Shown here: positions 25,571 to 34,447 of the stretch, piece by piece | Position numbering within the stretch: position 1 is the stretch's first letter | How the letters are laid out: each line of letters starts with the position of its first letter | NCBI GenBank assembly: GCA_965194515.1 | Contig: OZ239146.1 | Coordinates: forward strand, 2,170,001-2,234,000 | DNA from: Acidimicrobilacustris europaeus | GTDB taxonomy: Bacteria; Actinomycetota; Acidimicrobiia; Acidimicrobiales; Acidimicrobilacustridaceae | Reading direction: 5' to 3' | Length of the DNA: 64,000 bases | Notes under the pieces: model-generated | Database searches by the model: none | What the model was told of the DNA's origin: nothing | What the model saw: the letters and a program-made list of their open reading frames with translations, nothing else | Translations under genes and position numbers: made by a program

Positions 25571-26497
25571 TCAGGCCTCGGGGAACTGTTCCCCAACAAA
25601 CTGTTCTGAAAGAACCCACAACCGCCTCGCCAGTTCGGGATCATTGGCGTAATCGGAAGGTTCGGCGAATGTGCGATCAGCGAGGTAGGAGCCAGGCTTT
25701 TCGAGTGCCTCTGCACTGGCACAGGCCCACACCTGCGTTGACGCACCAACGTCAACGTTCACAAGCGTCGGCATTTTCATGCCCGACTTCTTTGCCCGTG
25801 AAGCGAGATCGCCGAAGTCGTCCTTCGTGAAACTTCGGGCCAAATCTGTCATCACCATTCCGGGATGTACCGCCCACGAGTGGACACCGGCGTCACCGTA
25901 TCGACGCTCGAGTTCAACAGTGAAGAGAATGTTTGCGGTCTTGGACTGACCGTAGGCATCCATCTTTGAATAGTCGTTGGTTTCGAAGTTGGGGTCGTCC
26001 CAAATGATTCCCGATGCAAAGTGACCGGCCGAACTCAGATTCACAATCCGAGAAGGTGCGCTCGCCTTTAGCAGCGGCAGCAGACGATTCACGAGCACGA
26101 AATGACCAAGGTGGTTGGTGCCGAACTGCAACTCAAAACCATCGTCGGTCTTTCCGTATGGCACAGCCATGATGCCGGCGTTCGCCAAAAGCACATCGAG
26201 TCGATCATGCGATGCCAGGAATCGATCGGTGAAGGAACGCACGCTGTCAAGCGATCCGAGCTCCATCACTTCAAAAGAAAAATCACCGTTAGGAACAAGT
26301 TCTGTCAGCTGAGCAACAGCCGCGCTTCCCTTTTCTTCGGAGCGAGCAGTGATGATCACAGTCGCGCCAGCTGATCCAAGAGCGCGCGCTGACTCTTTCC
26401 CCAAACCTGTGGTTCCACCTGTAATCAACACGACCTTTCCCGAAAGGTCGATGCCTTGAAGCACATCATCAGTCGTGACGGTCAGTTCCTCGTTCAT
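25571..26497 (-). CDS. Short-chain dehydrogenase/reductase
   Basis: A 308-residue NAD(P)-dependent oxidoreductase of the retinol dehydrogenase/WWOX-like SDR group. The Rossmann motif is GKVVLITGGTTGLGKESARA (about residues 18-37), followed by 'LLANAGIMAVP', the catalytic serine in 'IVNLSSAGH' and the YGQSK active site (Tyr and Lys). It is the last gene of an LLM-ECH-SDR operon; the ATG overlaps the hydratase stop by 4 bases, which fixes the start and rules out the longer frame to 26557. Natural substrate unknown, probably a lipid-type alcohol or ketone. Confidence 0.9.
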   Translation of the reverse strand: MNEELTVTTDDVLQGIDLSGKVVLITGGTTGLGKESARALGSAGATVIITARSEEKGSAAVAQLTELVPNGDFSFEVMELGSLDSVRSFTDRFLASHDRLDVLLANAGIMAVPYGKTDDGFELQFGTNHLGHFVLVNRLLPLLKASAPSRIVNLSSAGHFASGIIWDDPNFETNDYSKMDAYGQSKTANILFTVELERRYGDAGVHSWAVHPGMVMTDLARSFTKDDFGDLASRAKKSGMKMPTLVNVDVGASTQVWACASAEALEKPGSYLADRTFAEPSDYANDPELARRLWVLSEQFVGEQFPEA

Positions 26498-27345
26498 GTG
26501 ATGTCCCCCGGTGTCGGCCATTCGCTTGGCCAGTTGTCGTTGACAGTAAGCGACCACTGTGGATCGCGCCGCTCCAGAAAGGCCATGACACCTTCGCGGG
26601 CATCAGCTTCGCCCATGAGGTGATGATGAAGATCGGTTTCAGCTCGATCCACTTCGTCTGGCGTCATTGCGAAGGTTCCCCAAAGCAGGCGCTTGCTCAC
26701 TGCGACCGAAAGCGGAGCGGTGTTGACGGCCATGTCGTGGGCAACTTCAAGCGCGTGCGGCAAGACGTCGTCGTTCGGAAGCACTCGAGATGCGACACCA
26801 AGATCGCGCGCTTCGGCCCCAGTAAACGTGCGGCCAGTCAAGAGGATGTCTGCTGCGTTCGCGAGGCCGACAAGACGCGGAAGAGTCCAGTGGCTCATGG
26901 CGTCGGGCATCACACCGCGACGAACTTGAACGATCCCGTATTTCGCATCGTGTGCCATGAAGCGCAGGTCGCAATGCAACGTCAGTGTGAAACCAACACC
27001 GATCGCATGACCATTGACGGCAGCAATCACTGGTTTGCGAATTCGCCAGGCCGGCGGATTCACCGGATTCGCGCTGAACGCCGGTGCATCAGACCGTTCA
27101 AAAACATCGGAGCCATTGGAGAAATCGGCACCTGCACAGAACGCAGGCGGCGTACCCGTGAGCACAACGACACGCACCGCGTCATCAGTATCAGCCATTC
27201 GATAGATGTCACCGAGCGCACGACCCATCGCACCGCTAAATGCATTACGTGTGTCAGGACGATTCAGCGTGGCAACCAGAACTCCATCGTCGTGAAGTTC
27301 TGCCAACAGATCAGTTGTGCCGGTGTCAATCGTGCGAGTCATCAC
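26494..27345 (-). CDS. Enoyl-CoA hydratase/isomerase family protein
   Basis: A 283-residue crotonase-fold protein. The oxyanion-hole segments are FCAGADFSNG (about residue 75) and 'IAAVNGHAIGVGFTLTLHCD' (about 112-131). The second catalytic glutamate region shows 'VRRGVMPDAMSHWTLPRLVG', in which the usual glutamate positions are not clearly kept, so the exact reaction (hydration, isomerisation or other) is open. It overlaps both neighbours by 4 bases (ATGA), in the middle of the LLM-ECH-SDR operon, which suggests breakdown of an acyl-CoA intermediate. Confidence 0.87.
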   Translation of the reverse strand: MMTRTIDTGTTDLLAELHDDGVLVATLNRPDTRNAFSGAMGRALGDIYRMADTDDAVRVVVLTGTPPAFCAGADFSNGSDVFERSDAPAFSANPVNPPAWRIRKPVIAAVNGHAIGVGFTLTLHCDLRFMAHDAKYGIVQVRRGVMPDAMSHWTLPRLVGLANAADILLTGRTFTGAEARDLGVASRVLPNDDVLPHALEVAHDMAVNTAPLSVAVSKRLLWGTFAMTPDEVDRAETDLHHHLMGEADAREGVMAFLERRDPQWSLTVNDNWPSEWPTPGDIT

Positions 27346-28367
27346 ACTTCGCCCGAGGCAACCTTGACTTCACGAATTGTTTCCGCGATGCATTCATCGG
27401 TAATCGGATAACCGGGGAAGTAAAGACAGACTCGATTGGCTTCGTGCCCAAAACGACGGACGATCTCAGCTGCAACTTCCTTCGGAGTACCGACAACAGC
27501 GATTGTGCGCAGAACGTCGTCATCAATCTTCTTGGCCATACCGGCCCAGTCGCCCTGCTTCGACAGCGCATTGAGTTCTGGTTGCAGTTCGCCCCAACCT
27601 TCGACATCGAGCACAGGCTTGTACGACGGAGTTGAACCGTAGAAGCCGAGAAGCGTTTTCACGCCATTGGCTGCTGCAGCAATTTCCTCATCGGTCTGCC
27701 CTACTGCACAGATGACTTCGAGGATTATTTCGAAATCCTTGCGATCACGCCCTGATTTCGCGAAACCACGTTCAAGCGCTGGCATTGTTCGTTCGGCAAA
27801 GTGGCGCTCAGAGTTGAACGGCATCACCAAAATGCCGTCGGCAACCTCGGCCGACATTTCACACATTTTCGGACCGAGTGCACCGACAAGTACCGGTGCC
27901 TTTCCGAACGGATTCGGACCGGGATTGAAATTCGGAGTCATGAGCGTGTGCGTGGTCCATTGACCCTTGAAGTCAAACGGGCCTTCACCAGCAAAGTGGG
28001 CGAGGATCGCCTTCGTTGCACTCACCCATTCGCGCATTTGTGCAACCGGCTTCTCCCAGACCGATCCGTAGCGCTTCTGAATATGTGGACGGATCTGCGA
28101 GGCAAGGCCTAAACGAAACTTGCCGCCGGTGAGCAGTTGGAGATCATTTGCGGCATAGGCGAGATGCAGCGGGCTTCGAGGAAACGCCATGGCCGCATTT
28201 GTCATCAGGTCGATCTGACAGGAGGTGCTGGCCAAGACGAGCGGGAAGAAGGCGTCATGGGCGTTCTCGAAGCTGAAAAGGCCATCGGCCCCAAGGGCTT
28301 GGAGTTCAGCTGCCCGGGGCACCGCATCGAGCGGGCCGGACATTGCGAGTGAGATATCAACCTTCAT
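27342..28367 (-). CDS. LLM-class F420-dependent oxidoreductase (TIGR03617 type)
   Basis: A 341-residue luciferase-like TIM barrel. Blocks: MKVDISLAMSGPLDAVPRAA, 'GADGLFSFENAHDAFFPL', 'MTNAAMAFPRSPLHLAYAANDL', 'GGKFRLGLASQIRPHIQKRYG' and 'VLVGALGPKMCEMSAEVADG'. These match the TIGR03617 group of putative F420-dependent enzymes of Actinobacteria. It leads the three-gene operon and has a GGAGGAACC ribosome site directly before the ATG. The two-domain TetR gene is divergent, 170 bp away, and is the likely regulator. Confidence 0.88.
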   Translation of the reverse strand: MKVDISLAMSGPLDAVPRAAELQALGADGLFSFENAHDAFFPLVLASTSCQIDLMTNAAMAFPRSPLHLAYAANDLQLLTGGKFRLGLASQIRPHIQKRYGSVWEKPVAQMREWVSATKAILAHFAGEGPFDFKGQWTTHTLMTPNFNPGPNPFGKAPVLVGALGPKMCEMSAEVADGILVMPFNSERHFAERTMPALERGFAKSGRDRKDFEIILEVICAVGQTDEEIAAAANGVKTLLGFYGSTPSYKPVLDVEGWGELQPELNALSKQGDWAGMAKKIDDDVLRTIAVVGTPKEVAAEIVRRFGHEANRVCLYFPGYPITDECIAETIREVKVASGEV

Positions 28368-28455
28368 GGTTCCTCCATGCCATCACGACGACGGCTCAAT
28401 TGTTCTAGCCCGTTCTCCGCCCCGCCCGTTCCCCAAAGCCTTGTCGTCAGACTCC

Positions 28456-28475
28456 TGAAAGATTTTCTACTTTCA
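28456..28475. promoter_or_regulatory. Perfect inverted repeat, candidate TetR operator
   Basis: TGAAAG-N8-CTTTCA in the AT-rich 170-bp gap between the LLM operon and the divergent two-domain TetR gene. Position and symmetry suit an operator that serves both promoters. Confidence 0.5.
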
Positions 28476-28525
28476 AATAATCATTGTCCTAATAATCAAA
28501 ACCTTCAGTAAGTAGTGATCTGCCC

Positions 28526-28531
28526 TATCCT
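28526..28531 (+). promoter_or_regulatory. -10 box, leaderless start of the two-domain TetR gene
   Basis: TATCCT ends 6 nt before the ATG at 28538. Confidence 0.5.
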
Positions 28532-28537
28532 GATGTC

Positions 28538-29806
28538 ATGGCCACGAGGACCAAAAGCTCAGGATCAGCAAGTTCGACAGCAGGCCGACCAAAGGTCTCA
28601 CGAGCACAAAAGACCCGCGAGGTTCAAGAGGCCATCACCGCATCGGCTCTTGAGTTACTCGCGGCAAATGGAGTCGATGGTCTTGCACTCACGAAGATCG
28701 CAGCGCACGCAGGCATGTCCAACGGCCCGCTTTACGGCCGGTACGACTCCGCTGAAGACGTTGCGCTTGAACTCTGGGAAGAAAAACTTCGCGATCATTT
28801 CAACCGGCTGATCCTCGAATTCGACACATTTGCCTCTTCCAAGGATTCCGAACCCTCTGAATGGTTGCTCCAGGAACTCGACGCCCCTTCTGCGCTCACC
28901 GCAGCTGCGATCGAGATTGTCTGCGTTGCACGACGCTTTCCTCTTCTTGTCGACTCTGTTCGCGACGAGGTGGATTCCCTCTTTCAGCACATTTGCGCTG
29001 AGCATCCCAATATTCCGCCGGCGATCTGCTCACTTCGGTTGACCGTTCCGACTGGATGCGTTGTCACCAGCCGATCAGTCCCCAAATCTCGTCCGCCTTG
29101 GAAAGCAATCCTTCTCCGTTTCCGGGATAGCGCTCTTGATCCTGCGAACTTGAATCAGCAAGGTCTCACCGCCTCGCCCGTTTCACTTTCAATCCCCGCT
29201 CCCGACACTGGTGACGTTGGCCTCGATGAATTCGTTTCCGCCGTGATGGAAGTTGTTGCGCGTGTTGGTTTCGAAAAGACCACCGCGCACCGTGTTGCCC
29301 GAGCCGCTGGTCATTCATTTAGTTCCGCTTATACACATGTCGGCACCAAAGATGAGCTCATGCATATGGCGATTGGTCAGATGATGACGCAGATCTGGCA
29401 AACGGGAACAGCGTCGTTTCTTGAGCTCAGTCCCGAGGGCTATAAAAACGCGATCCTCGCCTTGCAATTCGGGTTGCTCGCAGAGTCGAACCGACCCATC
29501 CGCCAACTTCGCACCGAAACCACCGTCGCGATGCGTCACCACACTGACCTTGCCACTGCCGGCCGGAAACGCACAGCCGCTTCGCTCGCAATTGTTCTTG
29601 ATGCTGTCGAGAAGGCCGACCCCACCGCCACCGAAGACGCCGCCGCGTTTTGGTATCTCACCGCGGCCAATGGCATCGGCACGGTTTCTCTCAGCTTGCT
29701 CACAGACGCGTTCCGCAACATTGACTGGACTCCGCTTGCGGCCGTCGCCTACGAGATGGCGTATGCCACAACTATCGAGCCACTGAGCAAACTTCCCAAA
29801 GCCTGA
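28538..29806 (+). CDS. Tandem TetR/AcrR-family regulator (two fused units)
   Basis: At 422 residues this is about twice the usual TetR length. A basic Ser/Thr-rich leader is followed by a first helix-turn-helix ('LTKIAAHAGMSNGPLYGRYD', about 50-70) with a helical effector region. A second TetR unit starts near residue 225 with 'GFEKTTAHRVARAAGHSFSS' and 'AYTHVGTKDELM', then another effector region. Two DNA-binding domains in one chain could let a monomer or dimer bridge two sites. It is divergent from the LLM-ECH-SDR operon and probably represses it and itself. The DLH gene converges 5 bases after its stop. Confidence 0.85.
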   Translation: MATRTKSSGSASSTAGRPKVSRAQKTREVQEAITASALELLAANGVDGLALTKIAAHAGMSNGPLYGRYDSAEDVALELWEEKLRDHFNRLILEFDTFASSKDSEPSEWLLQELDAPSALTAAAIEIVCVARRFPLLVDSVRDEVDSLFQHICAEHPNIPPAICSLRLTVPTGCVVTSRSVPKSRPPWKAILLRFRDSALDPANLNQQGLTASPVSLSIPAPDTGDVGLDEFVSAVMEVVARVGFEKTTAHRVARAAGHSFSSAYTHVGTKDELMHMAIGQMMTQIWQTGTASFLELSPEGYKNAILALQFGLLAESNRPIRQLRTETTVAMRHHTDLATAGRKRTAASLAIVLDAVEKADPTATEDAAAFWYLTAANGIGTVSLSLLTDAFRNIDWTPLAAVAYEMAYATTIEPLSKLPKA

Positions 29807-29811
29807 AAACT

Positions 29812-30471
29812 TCAGGCCTCGAGAAACACGACAACCTGACGCCACGCATCGGCGGCGTCATCGGCACGATGAGTTGGACGTGATGCGTCATGCACAAATC
29901 CGTGCTCAGCGCCTTCATACGAAACAACAACGACACCAAGCGCTTCGGCATCAGCTACATCTTGCGGCGGCGTGAAGTGATCAGCGGTTCCGATGATGGC
30001 AAGAGTCGGACAACGATCGGGCGAGGCCAACGCTTCGATCGGCTGTTGCAAGCGGCCACCGGCCCAGGTTTCCGGGAGGCGAATCATTCCGTAAAACCCC
30101 GCCGCACGTTCGAAACGACCTGATGCTGCGGCCTTGAACGCCAACATGCCACCCATGCAGAAACCGGTGGCGACGACTCGGCGGCATCGTGTTGCATCGG
30201 CAGCTAACTCGGCAGTGGCTCGAAGTTCGTCATCGTCGAAATCGGCCATCACACCAAGGCGTTCGTCCACCGTGAGTTCTTCACGACCAGGGAACGGTTC
30301 TGGCGCGCACACCGCCCAACCGTGATCGGCAGCAAGTTGCGCACACATGTCGTCAAACAACGGGCGCAAACCCATGATGTCAGGAAAGAGAACGACACCG
30401 AGTGTGTTCTCGTCAACCACTGAAGGCTGAGCAAGTTCAGCGGGAACGCCATTCGGCAATGTGATGCGCAT
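29812..30471 (-). CDS. Dienelactone hydrolase family protein
   Basis: A 219-residue alpha/beta hydrolase. The nucleophile is a cysteine in VATGFCMGGMLAF, as in true dienelactone hydrolases. The aspartate is in 'IIGTADHFTPPQD' and the histidine in 'YEGAEHGFVHDASRP'. The block 'GVVLFPDIMGLRPLFDD' forms the substrate loop. It probably hydrolyses a small lactone or ester; the real substrate is unknown. The ATG at 30471 has AGGG 5 nt upstream, so the longer frame to 30555 is not used. It follows disA by 16 bases on the same strand. Confidence 0.88.
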   Translation of the reverse strand: MRITLPNGVPAELAQPSVVDENTLGVVLFPDIMGLRPLFDDMCAQLAADHGWAVCAPEPFPGREELTVDERLGVMADFDDDELRATAELAADATRCRRVVATGFCMGGMLAFKAAASGRFERAAGFYGMIRLPETWAGGRLQQPIEALASPDRCPTLAIIGTADHFTPPQDVADAEALGVVVVSYEGAEHGFVHDASRPTHRADDAADAWRQVVVFLEA

Positions 30472-30487
30472 TGAACCCTCGCTGGAC

Positions 30488-31558
30488 TCAGTTATAGGTA
30501 TCGAGAATGCTGGTTTCGGCCAAGCGCGACAGCCCATCCTTGATAGAACGAGCACGCTGATCGCCTACACCTTCCACCGTTTCAAGTTCGGCTTCCGTCG
30601 CGCTCATCACAACATCGAGCGAACCAAACTTGGCCACGATGCGACCGACAATCGATTCCGGCAAACGAGGGATGCGCGAAAGCATGCGATAGCCCTTGGG
30701 TTGCACGGAAGCTTTCAGATCGTCGGCGTCTTCGAGATGCAACACACTCGCCACCGCAGTGAGGTCGAGGAGTTGTTCCATGTCGAGCCCCGACAAACCA
30801 GCGGATGCTTCCGCAAAGTGCCAGTCGTTGTCCTCGTGCAAGTAGTCGAGCACAACTGAGCGACGATCGTTCGCAACGCCGGCGATCACTTCTTCGAGTT
30901 GAAGTCGGAAGAGTCGGCCATCGACACCAAGTTCAACGATGTCGAATTCGATTTCTTCAGCAATGCGCAACACCATTTCTGTGCGCTGCAGCATCACCAC
31001 AACATCGCGAACAGTGACAGCGCCCTGTACTTCAAGTGCATTGAGATTGTTCGACACTTCAACGAGACGCTCTTTGTAACGCTCGAGTGTCTTCATGGCC
31101 TGGTTGGCGCGGTCAAGCAATCGGGGAATCGGCATGAGCTGATGCTTCTCATCGCCGACGTACACCGCGATGATCGACATGTCTTCAGAAACAGAAATCA
31201 CCGGAACAGTGATGGACCGAGCGACTCGTTCGGCAGTGCGGTGACGGGTACCCGTTTCCGAGGTGGGCACGTTCGGCTTCGGCACAAGGTGCACGTTGGC
31301 CCGGGCAATACGGCTGGCGTTGGAAGCGAGCACGATGGCGCCATCCATCTTGGCCAGTTCGGAAAGGCGCTGGGGGCTGAAGGCGGCATCGAGCAAGAAG
31401 CCGCCCGAGCAGATGTTGAGCACATCGGGGCCGTCGCCAACGACGATGAGAGCGCCCATGCCAGATTGCAGGATGCGATCGAAGCCTTCACGCAGTGGCG
31501 TGCCGGGCGCGACCATTCCGAGTGCATGCAACATCGCGGGACTTCTACGCCGAGCCAT
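30488..31558 (-). CDS. disA: DNA integrity scanning diadenylate cyclase DisA
   Basis: A 356-residue protein that scans DNA for damage and makes cyclic di-AMP from ATP. The N-terminal DAC domain contains the active-site KMDGAIVLA and GTRHRTAERVA motifs. A helical spine follows, and the C-terminus has helix-hairpin-helix DNA-binding segments (SIVGRIVAKFGSLDVVMSA, 'VEGVGDQRARSIKDGL'). It lies 25 bases downstream of radA, the usual radA-disA pair; RadA is a known DisA partner. A TAGACT box at 31565-31570 gives it its own leaderless promoter. Confidence 0.96.
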   Translation of the reverse strand: MARRRSPAMLHALGMVAPGTPLREGFDRILQSGMGALIVVGDGPDVLNICSGGFLLDAAFSPQRLSELAKMDGAIVLASNASRIARANVHLVPKPNVPTSETGTRHRTAERVARSITVPVISVSEDMSIIAVYVGDEKHQLMPIPRLLDRANQAMKTLERYKERLVEVSNNLNALEVQGAVTVRDVVVMLQRTEMVLRIAEEIEFDIVELGVDGRLFRLQLEEVIAGVANDRRSVVLDYLHEDNDWHFAEASAGLSGLDMEQLLDLTAVASVLHLEDADDLKASVQPKGYRMLSRIPRLPESIVGRIVAKFGSLDVVMSATEAELETVEGVGDQRARSIKDGLSRLAETSILDTYN

Positions 31559-31564
31559 TCGACG

Positions 31565-31570
31565 AGTCTA
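31565..31570 (-). promoter_or_regulatory. -10 box, leaderless start of disA
   Basis: TAGACT ends 6 nt before the ATG at 31558, inside the radA-disA gap. Confidence 0.45.
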
Positions 31571-31583
31571 CCCGTGGGTTGTT

Positions 31584-32960
31584 TCAGAACTCCGAGGAGT
31601 TGCTGTCGCCAATTCCCACGGCAGCCACCGCTTCAGCAAGTGTGCCAACGCGGATGGTCTTCATGCCCTCGGGCGCATCGGGCGCTAAGCGCGGCACCAG
31701 CGCCCGCGTAAAGCCAAGGCGAGCGGCCTCGGCCAAACGGCGTTCACCCTGAGCGACCTGACGAAGTTCGCCACCCAAACCAATTTCGCCACACACCACA
31801 AGGTCTTCAGGAATCGGTGTGTTGAACCGAGAAGACGCGAGCGCCAACGCGACGCCGAGGTCGGCTGCTGGTTCAACAATTTTCACGCCACCAACTGCAA
31901 GCGCATACACGTCGCGCTTTTCAAATGTGACACCCGCGCGCTCGGACAACACCGCAAGCAACAACGACAACCGACCGGAGTCGAGACCTTGGGCACTGCG
32001 ACGCGGGGAAGGAAGTTCGGAATGCGCGACCAACGCCTGCACTTCAACCAGCAGCGGCCGATCGCCTTCCATCGTTGGCACGATGACCGAACCGGCAACG
32101 CCCTTGCGGCGATCAGCCAAGAACAAACGACTGGGATCAGGAACGCCAAGCAGGCCTTGTTGAGTCATTTCAAACAAACCGAGCTGATCGGTTGCGCCGA
32201 AACGGTGCTTGACCGCGCGCAATAAACGCAACGCATGATGACGATCGCCTTCAAAGGCAAGCACGGTGTCGACAATGTGCTCGAGTACGCGAGGACCAGC
32301 GAGGCCACCTTCTTTGGTGACGTGGCCAACAAGCACGACTGACAGACCGCGCTCTTTCGCAGTTGTCACCAATCGTGCGGCACTTTCCCGAACCTGCGAG
32401 ACCGAACCAGAAGCAGAACTGATGTCGGGCGTGTGCACGGTTTGAATGGAGTCGACGACCAACACTGCAGGATTGATTTCATCGACCGAAGAAAGAATGT
32501 GAGGCACAGCGGTTTCAGAAGCAAGCCACAAATCGGGTTGCAACGCATTCAATCGTTCAGCGCGCAACCGAACCTGCTGTTTGGATTCCTCGGCCGACAC
32601 ATAGAGAACCTTCGAACCCGACGCAGCGATTGACGCGACTGCTTGTAGCAGCAACGTGGACTTACCAATGCCGGGTTCGCCACCAACCAACGTGACCGAA
32701 CCAGGCACAAGCCCGCCGCTGAGCACACGATCGAGTTCGCCAATACCCGTGGGCTTCGGCTGCCATTCGTGCGCGTCGACTTCAGAAATGGGAACGGGCG
32801 CATCGCGCTTGCCTAACAACGCCGCAGACGAAACTTTTGAGACGTCGTCGAGTTCTTCAACCAGCGTGTTCCAGCCCTCGCAACCGGGACAGCGACCTAC
32901 CCATTTGGGCACGCTCGTGCCGCATTCGGTGCAACGGAACACTGCTCGGAGCTTGGCCAC
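31584..32960 (-). CDS. radA: DNA repair protein RadA
   Basis: A 458-residue RecA-like branch-migration helicase. The zinc finger uses Cys10, Cys13, Cys24 and Cys27 (FRCTECGTSVPKWVGRCPGC). The Walker A motif is GGEPGIGKSTLLLQ, the RadA-specific KNRFG motif appears as KHRFG in 'VKHRFGATDQLG', and a C-terminal Lon-protease-like domain completes the chain (LALASSRFNTPIPEDLVVCG). It acts in recombination intermediates and partners DisA, encoded next. The GTG start is 6 nt after TAGGGT. Confidence 0.96.
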   Translation of the reverse strand: MAKLRAVFRCTECGTSVPKWVGRCPGCEGWNTLVEELDDVSKVSSAALLGKRDAPVPISEVDAHEWQPKPTGIGELDRVLSGGLVPGSVTLVGGEPGIGKSTLLLQAVASIAASGSKVLYVSAEESKQQVRLRAERLNALQPDLWLASETAVPHILSSVDEINPAVLVVDSIQTVHTPDISSASGSVSQVRESAARLVTTAKERGLSVVLVGHVTKEGGLAGPRVLEHIVDTVLAFEGDRHHALRLLRAVKHRFGATDQLGLFEMTQQGLLGVPDPSRLFLADRRKGVAGSVIVPTMEGDRPLLVEVQALVAHSELPSPRRSAQGLDSGRLSLLLAVLSERAGVTFEKRDVYALAVGGVKIVEPAADLGVALALASSRFNTPIPEDLVVCGEIGLGGELRQVAQGERRLAEAARLGFTRALVPRLAPDAPEGMKTIRVGTLAEAVAAVGIGDSNSSEF

Positions 32961-32966
32961 GGCGAC

Positions 32967-32972
32967 ACCCTA
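32967..32972 (-). promoter_or_regulatory. -10 box, leaderless start of radA
   Basis: TAGGGT ends 6 nt before the GTG at 32960. Confidence 0.5.
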
Positions 32973-33009
32973 CGCATCAGGCGAGACAGTCATGGCGCCC
33001 AAACGAAAA

Positions 33010-33033
33010 GTGCCGCCCCCGAAGGAGCGGCAC
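33010..33033 (-). terminator. Terminator copy 1 of the PAFTG cluster
   Basis: Hairpin GTGCCGC...GCGGCAC with the tract TTTTCGTTT on the minus strand. It begins exactly 25 nt after the stop of the first secreted gene. The same 24 bases recur at three more sites. Confidence 0.85.
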
Positions 33034-33058
33034 CGTTCAAATCTGAATGCGGATTTGG

Positions 33059-33604
33059 TCAGCCGGTGAAGGCCGGCGCAACTGGATCTCCACCGCTCGA
33101 GCCGCCTGATCCCGCAGTTGTCGTCGTTGTCGAGGTCGACGTTGTGGTCGTTGTCGCGTTCGGATCAACGATCACGGCATCTAACTGCCCTGCAATGGCC
33201 TGACCTTGCGGTCCGGACACGTAGGTCTCGAGGCAGAACGTGTACGAGCCTGCCGCAATGGTCGTGGCGGTAAACCCGTTCAACGTGAACGCCGCTGAAC
33301 CGAAGGTCAACGAAGCTGGGCTCGCTGCGAGTTGCATCCCCGAGGGAGAACTGGCATCTGAGGTCATGTAATAGGTCGCTTGCAACGAAGAGTCGTTGAT
33401 ATTGCAGGTGTGCCCCGATGGCCAGACGAGGAGTTGGACGTTGTCATTCGTGGTCGATCCCGTGTACGTAACGGTGACGCCGTTCGAAATAGCGGTGAGT
33501 GATCCGGTTGCAGCGCCGGCCGGGGAGGCACCGAATATTGCGAACAAAGACACAACCAACGCCGCAGCAGCGACGAGGCGGGTGGGGCGGAGGAATCGGG
33601 ACAT
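33059..33604 (-). CDS. Secreted two-cysteine protein with C-terminal PAFTG tag (copy 1)
   Basis: A 181-residue exported protein of a family I do not recognise. Residues 1-31 are a Sec signal peptide ending ASPAGA. A domain of about 115 residues follows, probably beta-rich, with two cysteines: one after a 'WPSGHTC' turn and one in 'IAAGSYTFCLETY'. These may form a disulfide. A Thr/Ser-rich linker and a glycine-rich spacer lead to DPVAPAFTG at the very end. There is no membrane segment or basic tail after the tag, unlike LPXTG proteins. AAAGG lies 7 nt before the ATG. The gene is divergent from a TetR gene 150 bp away. Confidence 0.8.
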   Translation of the reverse strand: MSRFLRPTRLVAAAALVVSLFAIFGASPAGAATGSLTAISNGVTVTYTGSTTNDNVQLLVWPSGHTCNINDSSLQATYYMTSDASSPSGMQLAASPASLTFGSAAFTLNGFTATTIAAGSYTFCLETYVSGPQGQAIAGQLDAVIVDPNATTTTTSTSTTTTTAGSGGSSGGDPVAPAFTG

Positions 33605-33734
33605 CTTGGGCCTTTCGAGGAGTTTCATGGTCAGAAACTGGCTTGGTCGGAACACCCTAACAATCGTAGGTTCACTGATCCAGTCCTCTGCTCTGCCATG
33701 TCTCCCGACCCCGTAGTCGCCTCATCGCCGTCGA

Positions 33735-33750
33735 CGACCTCGTAAGGTCG
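33735..33750 (+). promoter_or_regulatory. Palindrome over the -10 box of the first TetR gene
   Basis: CGACCT-CGTA-AGGTCG is a perfect 6-bp inverted repeat that covers the -10 box TAAGGT (33743-33748). The -10 box ends 6 nt before the GTG at 33755. The overlap suggests autorepression. The second copy keeps the -10 box but only part of the symmetry. Confidence 0.5.
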
Positions 33751-33754
33751 ACCC

Positions 33755-34348
33755 GTGGTGGATGACAACCGGGCCAGGATCCTCGAGCTTGCCGTCGCGG
33801 CCATCGATTCCGGCGGCGAGTCGGCCGTGCGCGTCCACCACATCGTCAACGAGGTGGGCGTCACCCCGCCGGTGCTCTACTACCACTTCGGCAGTCGTGA
33901 TGGCCTGGTCATTGCCGCCCAGATCGAGCGTTATTCCCGCCAGACCGAAGCCGACATCACTGCAATTGGGCGTGCAGTAGCCCGATGCGAGTCGAGCGAC
34001 GATCTCCGTGAGGTACTCGTCATCACTTGGACGCGCTCGTTGGCTGAACGTTCCGAAAGTCGCTGGCGACGCACGAATGTTCTTGGCAGCGCGCATGCCC
34101 GTCCTGAACTTGAAGCGGCAGTGGCGAAGGCCCAGGACAGGATCGTCGAAGGGCTCGTCGAGATCCTCGAACCATGCCGCAAGAAGGGGTGGCTCCGCTC
34201 CGGGATCGATCTGACAAGCGCGGTCGTGTGGCATCACAGCATCATGATCGGGCGCGTGCACATTGAACACGGGGTGAAGTTGGGCGACCCGAACGAGTGG
34301 GATCGGCTCACACTTGAGGCCGTGCAACACGCGTTCTTTGGTTCCTAA
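33755..34348 (+). CDS. TetR/AcrR-family regulator, cassette copy A
   Basis: A 197-residue TetR protein. The N-terminal helix-turn-helix is AVRVHHIVNEVGVTPPVLYY followed by 'HFGSRDGLVIAAQIERYSRQ'. The C-terminal effector region ends WDRLTLEAVQHAFFGS. It is nearly the same protein as the gene at 35126, with the same length and the same spacing to neighbours. It is divergent from secreted copy 1 and convergent with secreted copy 2, and the leaderless start (TAAGGT, 6 nt) is conserved in both. It probably controls the secreted genes, but no ligand can be inferred. Confidence 0.88.
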   Translation: MVDDNRARILELAVAAIDSGGESAVRVHHIVNEVGVTPPVLYYHFGSRDGLVIAAQIERYSRQTEADITAIGRAVARCESSDDLREVLVITWTRSLAERSESRWRRTNVLGSAHARPELEAAVAKAQDRIVEGLVEILEPCRKKGWLRSGIDLTSAVVWHHSIMIGRVHIEHGVKLGDPNEWDRLTLEAVQHAFFGS

Positions 34349-34398
34349 CCGCATCTCCAAAACACACAGTTCGCTGCTGTTGAGCGCCCAAACGAAAA

Positions 34399-34422
34399 GT
34401 GCCGCCCCCGAAGGAGCGGCAC
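34399..34422 (-). terminator. Terminator copy 2 of the PAFTG cluster
   Basis: Same 24-base hairpin and T-tract as at 33010, again exactly 25 nt after the secreted gene's stop. It sits in the convergent gap with the first TetR gene and may slow both transcripts. Confidence 0.85.
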
Positions 34423-34447
34423 CGTTCAAATCTGGAAGCTGATTGGT

